64,000 nt of DNA from Streptomyces fuscichromogenes (GTDB lineage Bacteria > Actinomycetota > Actinomycetes > Streptomycetales > Streptomycetaceae): contig NZ_BMML01000001.1 in assembly GCF_014645815.1 (NCBI RefSeq), positions 250,988-314,987 on the forward strand. The letters are read 5' to 3'. Below are positions 9,178-18,392 of the stretch, one piece after another; the stretch's first letter is position 1; each line of letters opens with the position of its first letter. Under the pieces are notes generated by a model. That model saw only the letters and a program-made list of their open reading frames with translations. It searched no databases and was not told the origin of the DNA. A program made the translations under genes and the position numbers.

Positions 9178-10145
9178 TCAGGGGGTGGTGCTGGATACAC
9201 CGTTCCTGGAGACTGAGCGGGAGTTAGTCCTGTCGCCAGGATTCGTGCTCAGCCGAACGCCCCGGACGGTGTTGGGCGTTCTGGTCGACCGCGTTCGCTC
9301 CGCGCCCGGCGCCGACGGATCGTGTCCGTGGTCCGGGGATGCGGGGGGCGGCCCGCGCCGGAGGCCGCTGTCGGGCACAGCCTCACGCCCCGGGGCGCCT
9401 GGTCCGGCCTGGACGGTCCGATGCCCCTGCTCATCGCTCCGGTGAGCAGGGGGCGGTGCCGTCCGTCGCCGGATCGGGTGTCCCAGGGCGCGCCTTCCGA
9501 TCGCCACCGCTGCCGCGTCGTGGCGAGTGGTCTTACGAGTCTTGCCGGTCAGGGGTTTGTGCCAGTGCTGGGCGCCCCACCGGCTGGTGTACGCGGGGTC
9601 GACGGCGACGACGGGGATACCGAGTTCGGCCGCCATCGACACCAGCCGGGCCCGCAGCCGGGAGGTGGGCATGCCGGAGATGAGCTTGCGAAACCGTTTC
9701 CTGCCGCCGTGCTTCTCCTGGGTGGTCTCGGCGGTGAAGTCGAGGTCTTCGACGGCGATGGCGAGGCTGTGGCGTTTGGTCCAGTGCAGCAGCCGGGTCA
9801 GGGCGTGCCGGACCTGGGCGTCACGCTGGTCGGCGGTGCCGGTGAGGTCGTAGCCGAACCGGAGGACGACTGACCGGTCAGGACACGCTTGCGCCGTGCC
9901 CACTGCTCATTGTCGTGGTCCAGTCCGGCCGCACACCTGGCCTTCAGATCACGGGAGGCAAGCGATGCGAGGTGGTCACCGACCAGACACAGCATCCTCT
10001 CGTCCTCGCCGGTCAGGCCCTTGAGCCGGGCACGGATCGCGACGCCCGCAGGGCTGGGCACCACGAACGCCGCCACCACCTCCCGCAGCCTGCTCACCGT
10101 GTCACTTCCTCCACCCACAACCCGAAGACCCTTCCTCGCATCCAA
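9178..10145 (-). pseudogene. Remnant of a TnpB-like (IS605/IS607-associated) transposase
   Basis: Two pieces of one protein family lie in different reading frames. The N-terminal piece (10145 to about 9860) carries AIRARLKGLTGEDERML and GDHLASLASRDLKARC. The C-terminal piece (about 9865 to 9178) carries the RuvC-II region LAIAVEDLDFTAETT with its glutamate and the RuvC-III region RHDAAAVAIGRRALGHP with its aspartate. The middle, which should hold the first catalytic aspartate and most of the protein, is missing. That implies a large internal deletion plus a frame change at about 9855-9870. No terminal inverted repeats or partner TnpA are visible. The locus cannot encode an active nuclease. 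Confidence 0.8.
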
Positions 10146-10332
10146 CGACCGCTACGGGAAAGGGTCACGCATACGACGGAAGAACATCTGTTTCTCCCAG
10201 GACCTCGCACACCCAGAGACCAGGACACTCACTCCCGCCCGCCAGAACACGCTCATGCACGGTCAACCGGCAACAGCTGCCACCCCGGGAGCGCCGCGAT
10301 ATGTCGTGTGCCGACGACGGTCGGCAGTCTGA

Positions 10333-11337
10333 TCACGACCCGATCCGCCCCACTCCGAGCACCTTCGCTTCGATATCGGGGTCCACCCCGATGCCCTCCC
10401 GCACCGGCGCCGCCCCGGCGAGGCCCCGCAGCCACTCCCACGTGTCGGCCACCGTCTCCTCCACCGCCCGGCACCGCAGCCCCGTCGCGACCGCCCGCGA
10501 CACGTCCAGCCCGTGCACACCGTCGTACAACTCGCCGCCCGCCGGCACCCACACCGGCAACTGCGTCCACGGCTCGATCCCGGCGCCGAGGATCGCCTCC
10601 GCATCGGTCCACCGGAGCTCCGCGTCCGAGCCGGTGCTGCGGCGGCACGCCTCCAGCAACTCGCCCATCGTGGTGTGCCCCGGCGGGCTCACCAGGTTGT
10701 ACGGCCCGGACAGCCCCTGCTCGACCGCCCCCAGGGTCCACTCGGCGAGGTCGCGGGCGTCCACGAACTGCACGGGCAGGTCACGCGGGCCCGGCGCCAG
10801 CACGGGCCCGCCCCGCGCGATCCGGTGCAGCCACCACGGCAGCCGGCCGACGTTCTCGTACGGCCCGAGGATCAGCCCGGCCCGCACCAGGAGCGAACCG
10901 TCCGCCCCGAAGGACTCGACGGCGGCCAGCTCGCCGCCCCGCTTGTCCCGCGCGTACTCGGTCGCCGCCGCGCCGGCCGCGGCCCCCTCCACCAGCGGAG
11001 CCTCCTCGGTGTACCCGGCCGGACGCGGCCACGCGTACACCGAGCAGCTGGACACGTACGTATACCGTCCGGCACGGCCCCGCAGCAGCCGTGCCGCCTC
11101 CTGTACCGCCCGGGGCGCGGCCGACCACGTGTCGAGGACCGCGTCCCACTCCCCGGCGCCGTCCGCCAGCGCGGCGAGGCCGCCGGGTGCGGTGCGGTCG
11201 CCGGACAGCGGTCGCACCCCGGCGGGGGGCCGGTGGCGGCCCCGGTTGAAGACGGTCACGTCCCAGCCGCGCCCGAGCGCCGCCTCGACGACGGCCCGCC
11301 CCACGAACTCCGTACCGCCCAGCACCAGAAGCCTCAT
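10333..11337 (-). CDS. NAD(P)-dependent epimerase/dehydratase-like reductase (SDR, extended)
   Basis: A 334-residue Rossmann-fold protein. The N terminus MRLLVLGGTEFVGR carries the dinucleotide-binding glycine motif, and the region YTYVSSCSVYAW holds the serine and tyrosine typical of extended short-chain dehydrogenases. The start at 11337 is chosen because the fold begins directly there; a start 39 nt upstream only adds a loose leader. The substrate is unknown. Similar Streptomyces proteins are called nucleoside-diphosphate-sugar epimerase-like or isoflavone reductase-like. It stands alone between the transposase remnant and the winged-helix regulator. Confidence 0.85.
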   Translation of the reverse strand: MRLLVLGGTEFVGRAVVEAALGRGWDVTVFNRGRHRPPAGVRPLSGDRTAPGGLAALADGAGEWDAVLDTWSAAPRAVQEAARLLRGRAGRYTYVSSCSVYAWPRPAGYTEEAPLVEGAAAGAAATEYARDKRGGELAAVESFGADGSLLVRAGLILGPYENVGRLPWWLHRIARGGPVLAPGPRDLPVQFVDARDLAEWTLGAVEQGLSGPYNLVSPPGHTTMGELLEACRRSTGSDAELRWTDAEAILGAGIEPWTQLPVWVPAGGELYDGVHGLDVSRAVATGLRCRAVEETVADTWEWLRGLAGAAPVREGIGVDPDIEAKVLGVGRIGS

Positions 11338-11433
11338 GCCACCGATCGTGCCCGCCCGGGACGGCGGACCCGACACGGTTCAGCCGAGGGCGGAGCGGCC
11401 CGCCGGGGAGGCGCCGACGGGCCATCTACGGCC

Positions 11434-12015
11434 TCAGCGGCCCGTCGGCGGGGTGTACTTGTATCCGACCCGGCGGACCGTCTGGATCGCCCGGCGGTGC
11501 TCCGCGCCCAGCTTGCGGCGCAGCCGGGCGACATGGACGTCGACCGTGCGGCCGTCGCCGACATGGCCGTAGCCCCAGACAGTGGTGACCAGCTGGTCGC
11601 GGGTGTGCACCCGGTTCGGATGCGCCACCAGATGGGCGAGCAGCTCGAACTCCAGGTAGGTGAGGTCGAGTTCACGCCCGTCGACCTGGGCGGTGCGCTC
11701 CACCGTGTCGACGGTGACGAGCGGCCGGGCGCCGGTCGCGGCCGGTTCCGGGGCGGGCTCCCGCGGGTCCGGCACCGCGACCGGCAGGAAGGGCGGCTGC
11801 TGGTCCGCGGGGACCAGCACCAGGTAGCCGATCATCGGCGGCTGGCCCGGCAGGACGGGCAGGGTGTGCTGCGGGGCGGGCAGCCAGGTGGCGCCCGGCG
11901 GCAGCAGGTCAGCCATGTCCACGACCTCGTCCCGGTCGACGGCACGCAGCCGGTGCCGGCCGGGCGAGGACGCGGAGAGGGCGGAGGCGGGGGAGAGGGA
12001 ACGAGTGGTCGCCAT
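11434..12015 (-). CDS. Orphan winged-helix (OmpR/PhoB-type) transcriptional regulator
   Basis: A 193-residue protein with a clear C-terminal OmpR-type winged helix (about residues 97-190: LTYLEFELLAHL, HTRDQLVTTVWG, TVDVHVARLRRKLG, RRVGYKYTPP). The N-terminal 95 residues are Pro/Ala rich and contain no receiver domain or phospho-acceptor aspartate, so it is not a standard response regulator. No sensor kinase is adjacent. It must be controlled by abundance, by partner binding or by its unknown N-terminal half. It lies downstream of glnII on the same strand, separated by a terminator and about 350 nt of leader. Confidence 0.88.
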   Translation of the reverse strand: MATTRSLSPASALSASSPGRHRLRAVDRDEVVDMADLLPPGATWLPAPQHTLPVLPGQPPMIGYLVLVPADQQPPFLPVAVPDPREPAPEPAATGARPLVTVDTVERTAQVDGRELDLTYLEFELLAHLVAHPNRVHTRDQLVTTVWGYGHVGDGRTVDVHVARLRRKLGAEHRRAIQTVRRVGYKYTPPTGR

Positions 12016-12363
12016 GAGACGTCAGCTCTTTCGCGCGAGGAGTCAGTCGGTCGGGACGGCGGCCGCGATTCGTGGTCGGGCGCGCCGGGGACGTACTGCG
12101 TTCCGCGCTGGCCGAAGGCCGGGGTGTACGGCTTTAGAGGGCCCGCGCGTTCATCGCGCGGCAACACACCCGGTCGAAGTCATGGTGCTGACGGGAAGGC
12201 CAGAACGGCTCAAGGTCCTGGCGACCTGTCGCGCTGCACTGCTGGAAGCTGGCCATGGGGCCATTGAAGCAGACACCGCCGGGAAACTGGACCCTTCTCT
12301 CACTGCTTGGACGCTTCCTTGGCATGACATTGACGTTGCCCGCCCGGGTGCGGTCATGCCGAA
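12016..12363. other. Intergenic leader region upstream of the orphan regulator
   Basis: About 350 nt lie between the glnII terminator and the winged-helix gene. Several short reading frames exist on both strands, but none has a convincing ribosome binding site or the codon bias of the neighbours. The AT content is somewhat higher near 12240-12330, which may mark the regulator's promoter. I could not fix -35 and -10 boxes. Confidence 0.4.
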
Positions 12364-12393
12364 GGGGCGTCCACCGCGCACGGTGGACGCCCC
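12364..12393 (-). terminator. glnII transcription terminator
   Basis: A 13-bp perfect stem (12364-12376 with 12381-12393) and a CGCA loop, 22 nt beyond the glnII stop codon. It probably isolates glnII from the regulator gene downstream. Confidence 0.85.
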
Positions 12394-12414
12394 CTCGGGA
12401 GAGCTGTCGGCGGA

Positions 12415-13446
12415 TCAGACCTGGCCGGCCTTGTCCAGGGCGGAGCAGCAGGTGTCGACGATCAGCCGCGTCACGACGTACGGGTCGACGTTGGCGTTCG
12501 GGCGGCGGTCCTCGATGTAACCCTTGCCGTCCTTCTCGACCTGCCACGGGATACGGACCGAGGCACCGCGGTTGGAGACGCCGTAGGAGTACTCGTTCCA
12601 CGGGGCGGTCTCGTGCAGGCCGGTCAGACGGTCGTCGATGCCCGCGCCGTAGTTCTTGACGTGGTCGAGCGGCTTGGAGCCCTCACCGAGCGACTCGCAC
12701 GCGGTGATGATCGCGTCGTAGCCCTCGCGCATCGCCTTGGTGGAGAAGTTGGTGTGCGCGCCGGCGCCGTTCCAGTCGCCCTTGACCGGCTTGGGGTCGA
12801 GGGTGGCGGAGACGCCGAAGTCCTCGGCGGTGCGGTAGAGCAGCCAGCGGGCCACCCACAGGTGGTCGGAGACCTCCAGCGGGGAGACCGGACCGACCTG
12901 GAACTCCCACTGGCCGGGCATGACCTCGGCGTTGATGCCGGAGATGGCCAGACCGGCCTTGAGGCAGTTCTCCAGGTGGGCCTCGACGATCTCGCGGCCG
13001 AAGATCTCGTCGGCGCCGACACCGCAGTAGTAGCCGCCCTGGGGGGCCGGGAAGCCGCCCTCGGGGAAGCCCAGCGGGCGGGAGCCGTCGAAGAAGGTGT
13101 ACTCCTGCTCGATGCCGAAGATCGGCTCCTGGGCGGCGAACTTCTCCGCGACCTCGGCCAGCGCGGCACGCGTGTTGGAGGAGTGCGGGGTGAAGTCGAT
13201 GTCCAGGACCTCGCACAGGACGAGGATGTCGTCGCCGCCGCGGATCGGGTCCGGGCAGGTGAAGACCGGCTTGAGCACGCGGTCCGAGGAGTGCCCCTCG
13301 GCCTGGTTGGTGGAGGACCCGTCGAAGCCCCAGATCGGCAGCGCGTCGAGACCGGCGGGGGCGCCCGCGATGATCTTCGTCTTCGAACGCAGCTTGGCCG
13401 TCGGCTCGGTGCCGTCGATCCAGATGTACTCAGCCTTGAAGGTCAC
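12415..13446 (-). CDS. glnII: Type II glutamine synthetase (GSII)
   Basis: A 343-residue eukaryote-like glutamine synthetase that makes glutamine from glutamate, ammonia and ATP. Family signatures are the N terminus FKAEYIWIDGTEP, WGFDGSSTNQAEG, the metal-binding EQEYTFFDG and the glutamate-binding NGAGAHTNFSTKAMR. The GTG at 13446 gives the length usual for Streptomyces GSII and is preceded by GAAGGA. Unlike GSI it is not adenylylated; it is known to be heat-labile and controlled at transcription by GlnR. A GlnR-type box lies 102-139 nt upstream. Its partner gene glnA is 7 kb away on the same strand. Confidence 0.97.
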   Translation of the reverse strand: MTFKAEYIWIDGTEPTAKLRSKTKIIAGAPAGLDALPIWGFDGSSTNQAEGHSSDRVLKPVFTCPDPIRGGDDILVLCEVLDIDFTPHSSNTRAALAEVAEKFAAQEPIFGIEQEYTFFDGSRPLGFPEGGFPAPQGGYYCGVGADEIFGREIVEAHLENCLKAGLAISGINAEVMPGQWEFQVGPVSPLEVSDHLWVARWLLYRTAEDFGVSATLDPKPVKGDWNGAGAHTNFSTKAMREGYDAIITACESLGEGSKPLDHVKNYGAGIDDRLTGLHETAPWNEYSYGVSNRGASVRIPWQVEKDGKGYIEDRRPNANVDPYVVTRLIVDTCCSALDKAGQV

Positions 13447-13547
13447 GGGCCACATCCTTCGGGGGTGGGTCGGGCGCACTTGCGGGTGCAGCGGCGCTAC
13501 GGCACTGGGGCGCCTTTGTGTGTTGCCCGGCAGCCTGTCAACAGGCG

Positions 13548-13585
13548 ATTTCCCGATCATTGCTCGAATGTGAACCCGGTGTTAC
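13548..13585 (-). promoter_or_regulatory. GlnR-type box upstream of glnII
   Basis: Read on the minus strand, four 5-bp sites recur at exactly 6-bp spacing: GTAAC, TTCAC, GCAAT, GAAAT. This is the a1-b1-a2-b2 layout known for GlnR (gTnAC-n6-GaAAC, twice). The first and last sites fit well and the middle two are weak. The spacing is identical to that of the glnA box at 21905-21942, which strengthens the call. Confidence 0.65.
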
Positions 13586-13746
13586 CTGGTGGTTCTGTGG
13601 TGCGACTCACGTTGTGAGAGCCGGGTGGGCGGGGTACCGAGCCCAATTCGGGCGCTGCCCCGGCCCCTTCGCGGCGGCCGCCGGCTTTCCCTCCGTGAAA
13701 GCCGGCGACCGTGCCTCGACCCGTTCTCCTCGACCCGTCGCTGCGG

Positions 13747-14448
13747 TCAGCCGACCTTCTGGATCAGCGCGCGGCGGATCAGGAACTTGCCGGGTTCCCG
13801 GACCTGTTCGAAGGCCGCGTTGTTGAGCAGCACGCAGCTGCCGGAGACCGACGTGACCTTCACCGTCGTGGACTTGTTGTTGTCCAGGTTGGTGACCTTC
13901 AGCGTGGTTCCCGCCGGGAACTGGTTGCTGGAGGCGGCCGGCGCGCCGGCCTCGCCGGAGAGCGTGACGGTCGAGCCCGTGCAGACCTGCTGTCCGGCGG
14001 CGGAACCCCCGGCGTTGCCGGTGCTGCCGGTGGCCGCGCTCTGCGAGGGCGCCGCCGTGGCGGTCTGGCCGGTCTGACCGGTCTGGCCCGTCTGCGTACC
14101 GCTCGCCGCCTGGGAGCCCTGAGCCGACTCCCCAACGACGCAGCCCGACGCCTTCTGCTGGACCTTGATCTGGGCGATGACCGCCTCGCGGTTGGCGATC
14201 CGGGCGGACGACTGCGCGTCCGGGTTCGCCTTCTGGCCGGCGATGAACTTCTGGTTGTTGCCGAGGGCCGTGGCCAGCCCCGAGCAGACGGTCGAGTCCG
14301 CGGCCGACGACAGTGTCTTCGCGCTCTGCGAGGTCTGCGCGGCGTTCGACGTGGACGCCAGGACGAAGGCCCCGCCACCGGCGACGGCCGCGGCGCCGAC
14401 CAGCAGGGCGACCGTCTTCCTGGCGCCGAGAGTTCTCCTACGCGACAT
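13747..14448 (-). CDS. Secreted protein with possible double-psi beta-barrel-like C terminus
   Basis: A 233-residue exported protein. After a twin-arginine-like basic start (MSRRRTLGARK) and a hydrophobic helix (residues 12-30) comes a helical region with a cysteine pair. A Gly/Gln/Thr linker follows (TGQTGQTGQT around 115-125). The final 70 residues (TTLKVTNLDNNKSTTVKV onwards, with a cysteine) resemble the strand pattern of RlpA/expansin-type double-psi barrels, though key catalytic residues cannot be confirmed. The layout of signal, helical region and repetitive linker parallels the DUF1996 protein at 5488, suggesting a similar envelope or extracellular setting. The function is unknown. 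Confidence 0.7.
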   Translation of the reverse strand: MSRRRTLGARKTVALLVGAAAVAGGGAFVLASTSNAAQTSQSAKTLSSAADSTVCSGLATALGNNQKFIAGQKANPDAQSSARIANREAVIAQIKVQQKASGCVVGESAQGSQAASGTQTGQTGQTGQTATAAPSQSAATGSTGNAGGSAAGQQVCTGSTVTLSGEAGAPAASSNQFPAGTTLKVTNLDNNKSTTVKVTSVSGSCVLLNNAAFEQVREPGKFLIRRALIQKVG

Positions 14449-14570
14449 GCGCGCCTCCTGAAAGGGGGATGGGGGAACGTACGCCGATAGGTACGAGATA
14501 CCGAACGTCGTTACTCAGCGGTTACCGGAGCCACTGAAGTAACGTGCGTCACATTTGAGTTGAGGGCCGC

Positions 14571-14939
14571 TCAGCTCTTGCTCCTGGTGAGCGCTTGCTG
14601 TACGGCCTCGTCGCTGCGGCCGACGACCGCCGTGCCGTCGTCGGCGGTGATGATCGGCCGCTGGATGAGCCGGGGGTGCTCCGCGAGGGCGGCGATCCAC
14701 CGGTCGCGCGCGCCCGCGTCCCGCGCCCACTCCTTCAGCCCCAGCTCCTTGGCGACCGCCTCCTGGGTGCGGGTGATGTCCCACGGTTCGAGCCCGAGCC
14801 GTTCCAGTACGGCCCTGATCTCGTCCTCGCTCGGCACGTCCTCCAGGTAGCGGCGGACGGTGTACTCGGCGCCCTCGGCGTCGAGCAGCCCGATCGCGGT
14901 GCGGCACTTCGAGCAGGCGGGATTGATCCAGATCTCCAT
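14571..14939 (-). CDS. ArsC/Spx-family thioredoxin-fold protein (arsenate reductase-like)
   Basis: A 122-residue protein of the ArsC/Spx family. The N terminus MEIWINPACSKCRTAIGLL places Cys9 in the catalytic position, with a second cysteine in a CxxC arrangement. The C-terminal RPIITADDGTAVVGR contains the conserved arginine of the family. It may reduce arsenate with glutathione- or mycothiol-type thiols, or act as a general thiol-disulfide protein. No ars operon genes are nearby, so an arsenate role is unproven. The ATG at 14939 is chosen because the fold starts there. Longer upstream reading in frame crosses non-coding sequence. Confidence 0.85.
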   Translation of the reverse strand: MEIWINPACSKCRTAIGLLDAEGAEYTVRRYLEDVPSEDEIRAVLERLGLEPWDITRTQEAVAKELGLKEWARDAGARDRWIAALAEHPRLIQRPIITADDGTAVVGRSDEAVQQALTRSKS

Positions 14940-15170
14940 GCGGAAAACGGTACGCGAGCCACCGTCCAGGGCCGCTCTGTTCGAATTTAGGGGGGTGTCG
15001 CGAGAGGCTCTCGCGAACCTCCCGTCCCACTTGAAAAACCCTTCTCCACCTGGCTGTTCGGCGCCTTTGCGGGCTGTCCCGTTGTCAGTGGCGGCCGGTA
15101 CACTGGTAGCAGTGTTCGAGAGAGTCGCCGGGGTGTCCGGGGGCGCTCCGACCGCGACAGGAGGATGCCC

Positions 15171-15485
15171 GTGCCCGCTGCCGCACTGAAGCCGAAGTCC
15201 CTGCCGACCCAGTCCACCGTGAAGCGCGCCGTACTGCTCGACTCGCCCTACGCGCCGGCGCAGAAGCGCCCGCTGCCGGCCGGACGGCCCCGCGAGTGGT
15301 ACGTCACGCACAACCGCCGCCTGAAGGCCATGCGCCTCGCCATCGCCCTGCTCGACTCCGGCGTCTACCTGCCCAACCAGGCCCGGAACGAGACGATACG
15401 GAGCACGGCGGAGAGCATCGGCATCCACCCGCCGTCGGACACGACCTGCCACATGGTGCGGGCGCTGATGCGATATTCGCGGTGA
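15171..15485 (+). CDS. Small conserved Streptomyces protein of unknown function
   Basis: A 104-residue soluble protein with no recognisable domain. The GTG at 15171 is preferred over the ATG at 15165 because the strong AGGAGG site at 15159-15164 touches the ATG but sits six bases before the GTG. The middle and C-terminal parts (EWYVTHNRRLKAMRLAIALL and GIHPPSDTTCHMVRALMRY) have the codon bias of a real gene. It stands alone with its own upstream region (14940-15170) and is divergent from the ArsC-like gene. Confidence 0.75.
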   Translation: MPAAALKPKSLPTQSTVKRAVLLDSPYAPAQKRPLPAGRPREWYVTHNRRLKAMRLAIALLDSGVYLPNQARNETIRSTAESIGIHPPSDTTCHMVRALMRYSR

Positions 15486-15679
15486 GCCGGTGGCGCCGGG
15501 TGCCGTGCGTTCCGCGGTGCCCGGCGCTTTCTTGTCCGGAGGCCGCCGCCCCGGGGCGCCGCGCCCCTGACCCGGCGTCGTCACTCGTTCGGCGGGCCCG
15601 GCATGCGCACGCCCCCGGACCTCCCGTTCACTGCGAACAGCAGGTCAAGGAGGGAGCAGCCGACCGAGGGGAGCGCCGT

Positions 15680-17019
15680 ATGACCACACCCGCCGACCGT
15701 GCCGCCCGTGGCAGGGCCGCCCGCAAGCGGGCCCCCCGCTCGGCCCACGCCTGCTGGCTGCCCTCCGTCGACCGCCCCGACCCCGTCGCCGTACTGGAGC
15801 GTCAGGGCCGCGACCGGCTGCCCGAGCTGCTGCCCGTCCGGTACGGGCGGATGGCCGCCTCGCCCTTCGCCTTCCTGCGCGGCGCGGCCGCGGTGATGGC
15901 CGCCGACCTCGCCGCCCAGCCGCACACCGGGCTCACCGTGCAGCTCTCCGGAGACGCGCATCTGCTGAACTTCGGGCTCTACGCCTCCCCGGAGCGGTCC
16001 CTGCTCTTCGACCTGAACGACTTCGACGAGACGTTCCCCGGGCCGTTCGAGTGGGACGTCAAACGGCTCGCCGCCTCCGTCGCCGTCGCCGCCCGCGAGA
16101 ACGGGCACAGCGACCCGCAGGCCCGCGCCTGCGTCCTGGCTGCCGTGGCCGCCTACCGGAACGCCATGCGGCGGCTGGCGGGGCTCGGGAACTCGCCGTC
16201 TGGTACGAACGGATCGACGCCGACAGCCTGCCGGCCCTGGCCCGCGCCGCGCGCCGCCGGCACCGGGCCGAGGACAACCTCACCCGGGCCCGGCGCCGCA
16301 CCAGCCTGCACGCGCTCGGCCGGCTCACCGAGACGGCCGGCGGACAGCGCCGCATCGTGAAGGACCCGCCGCTCCTCGAACCGGCCGGCGCCTCCGACAT
16401 GTCCTCGCTGCGCAAGATCTTCAGCGACTACCGCTCCACCCTCGCCGAGGAACGCCGGCTCCTCCTCGACCGCTACCGCTTCGTCGACGCGGCCCGCAAG
16501 GTCGTCGGCGTGGGCAGCGTCGGCACCCGCTGCTTCCTCGTCCTGCTCGTCGGCCGCGACGCCGACGACCCGCTGTTCCTGCAGATCAAGGAGGCCCGGA
16601 CATCGGTCCTGGAGCCGCACCTGCCGAGCGGCCCGTACGCCCACCACGGCCACCGGGTCGTCGCCGGGCAGCGGCTGCTCCAGGCCGCCGGGGACGTCTT
16701 CCTCGGCTGGCTGACCGGCCCGCAGGGGCGCGCCTTCTACTGGCGCCAACTGCGCGACACGAAGGGCTTCGCGGAGGTCGCCGGCATGGCCCCGAAGAGC
16801 CTGCGCGACTACGCCACCCTGTGCGGTACGACCCTGGCCCGTGCCCACGCCCGGTCCGGTGACCGGGTCGCCATCGCCGCCTACCTGGGCGGTGCCGACG
16901 TCTTCGACCGGGCGATCACCGACTTCGCCCTCGCCTACGCCGACCAGACCGGCACCGACCACGCCGCCTTCGACGCGGCCGTCACGGCGGGCGTCCTGAC
17001 GGCGGCGCGGGGGGTCTGA
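15680..17019 (+). pseudogene. DUF2252 family protein gene with a one-base frameshift
   Basis: The first part (ATG at 15680 to about 16185) reads RYGRMAASPFAFLRGAAAV, GDAHLLNFG and LNDFDETFPGPFEWD, the hallmarks of DUF2252, a kinase-like-fold family. The frame then fails in GGGCTCGGGAACTC at about 16181-16194. In the next frame the family sequence resumes at once with ELAVWYERIDADSLPALA and runs to the stop at 17019. Restoring one base near 16184-16188 gives a normal protein of about 446 residues. The defect is either a recent inactivating deletion or a sequencing error in a GC-rich run. The rest of the gene is undegraded, which favours a recent event or an error. Confidence 0.85.
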
Positions 17020-17086
17020 ACCGGCCGTCCGTACTGTTCCGCGTCGGCCGTACTGCGTCAGCCGTACTGCGTCGGCCGTACTTGCT

Positions 17087-17848
17087 TCAGCCGTGCCGCT
17101 TCAGCAGCAGTGTGACGAACTCCCGCCGGTCGTGGGCGTGTTCGTGGAACCAGAGGCCCAGCTGGTGCTGTGCGTCCGGGAGTTCGAAGCGGGTGTACCG
17201 GGACCGGGTCCGCAGGGCGTCCTGGACGGCCGCCGTGACCTGCGGCGGGATCACCGCGTCCGTCCCCGGCACCGCCAGTACCGCACGGCCCGGAGAGGAG
17301 CGCAGCGTCTTCAGGGCGGGTGAGGCGCGCCAGGCGTCCGGGGTGCGGATGAGCTCGGTGAAGCGGCCGGTGCCGTCGCCGAAGGGGACGTCCCAGGACT
17401 CCGGGGTGTAGACCGCGGGGGAGCAGAGGCCGATCGCCGAGGCGCGGTCGCCGTAGTGCCGTACGAGATCCGCGACCGTCTGGCCGCTCATGCTGAAGCC
17501 CACCAGGATCAGCGGGCGGTCCGGCGCCACCTGGGCGTCGATCACCGCGGTCGCCTGTTCGTAGCGGCGGCGCAGGCTCAACTCCGCGAGCGCGCCGGTG
17601 CTTTCGCCGTGGCCCGAGAAGTCGAAGGCCAGGGCGGGGCAGCCGTGGGCGGTGAACTCCGCGAGCAGCGGGCGCAGTCGCCGCTCGCTGCCGCTGCCGG
17701 CACCGTGCAGCACGACGGCGACCGGTCCGTCCGTGCCGTCCGGTCCGTCCGGTCCGTCCGTGCCGTCCGCGGCCGGGGTGCGGACCCCGTGCAGCCGTTC
17801 GCCGTCGTACTCGTGGGTGAAGTCGGTGAGTTGGACCATGCCGCACAT
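17087..17848 (-). CDS. Alpha/beta hydrolase
   Basis: A 253-residue protein of the alpha/beta-hydrolase fold. It shows the oxyanion region VVLHGAGSGSE, the strand DFSGHGES, the nucleophile elbow GFSMSGQ (serine in GxSxG), an aspartate in VPGTDAVIPP and a C-terminal histidine in PDAQHQLGLW. Near the N terminus a tandem 9-bp DNA repeat (about 17724-17770) encodes Asp-Gly-Pro/Thr units that look like a slippage expansion. Two close ATGs (17848 and 17839) are possible starts and neither has a good ribosome binding site. The substrate is unknown. Confidence 0.85.
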   Translation of the reverse strand: MCGMVQLTDFTHEYDGERLHGVRTPAADGTDGPDGPDGTDGPVAVVLHGAGSGSERRLRPLLAEFTAHGCPALAFDFSGHGESTGALAELSLRRRYEQATAVIDAQVAPDRPLILVGFSMSGQTVADLVRHYGDRASAIGLCSPAVYTPESWDVPFGDGTGRFTELIRTPDAWRASPALKTLRSSPGRAVLAVPGTDAVIPPQVTAAVQDALRTRSRYTRFELPDAQHQLGLWFHEHAHDRREFVTLLLKRHG

Positions 17849-18086
17849 TCAGCCACGGACCCGCCCACGCGCGCACACACGAAAACGGGGTGCACGCCGA
17901 GTGACCGGATCCCTACGCTGGACAGGCGTTGCGGAGTGGTCCACCACCGCTTTCCGAGCTTTCCGAAGGGCAGGCCGCGCCCCCGGACTCGGGACTACAC
18001 TGCCGCGCACCGACGGACGGCCGCCCGTCCCCCGCGTGCCGTCGGATCCGTCGACCGCTCACACACCCACGCCATGGAGACCCGTC

Positions 18087-18371
18087 ATGGGCACCATCGT
18101 CATCTCCGGAACCGTCGTCCTGGTCATCCTCGGATTCGGCAACCACAGCTGGTGGCTCGCCGCCGTCGCCCTGCTCTTCCTGTACGTGCAGTACGGGCGG
18201 GGCTCGTCGTCGGCCTCCTCGTCGGGCGGTTCGTCCGGCGGGGCAGGGGGCACGGCCGACGACTACAAGACGTACCGCGACCGCCGTGACCAGCAGGCCA
18301 GGTGGGAGCGCCGCTACCGCCGCGAGCGCCCGCTGGAGTCCCGGCGCCAGCAGAGCGAGAAGGGCAGGTAG
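18087..18371 (+). CDS. Small membrane protein of unknown function
   Basis: A 94-residue protein. The start at 18087 follows GGAG. One or two membrane spans (residues 3-36) precede a flexible Gly/Ser stretch (about 40-57) and a strongly basic, arginine-rich tail (RDRRDQQARWERRYRRER) that should face the cytoplasm. No family is recognised. It is convergent with pspAB, whose stop codon is only 22 nt beyond this one. Confidence 0.75.
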   Translation: MGTIVISGTVVLVILGFGNHSWWLAAVALLFLYVQYGRGSSSASSSGGSSGGAGGTADDYKTYRDRRDQQARWERRYRRERPLESRRQQSEKGR

Positions 18372-18392
18372 GCGGCAGGCGCCCCCGGCCGG

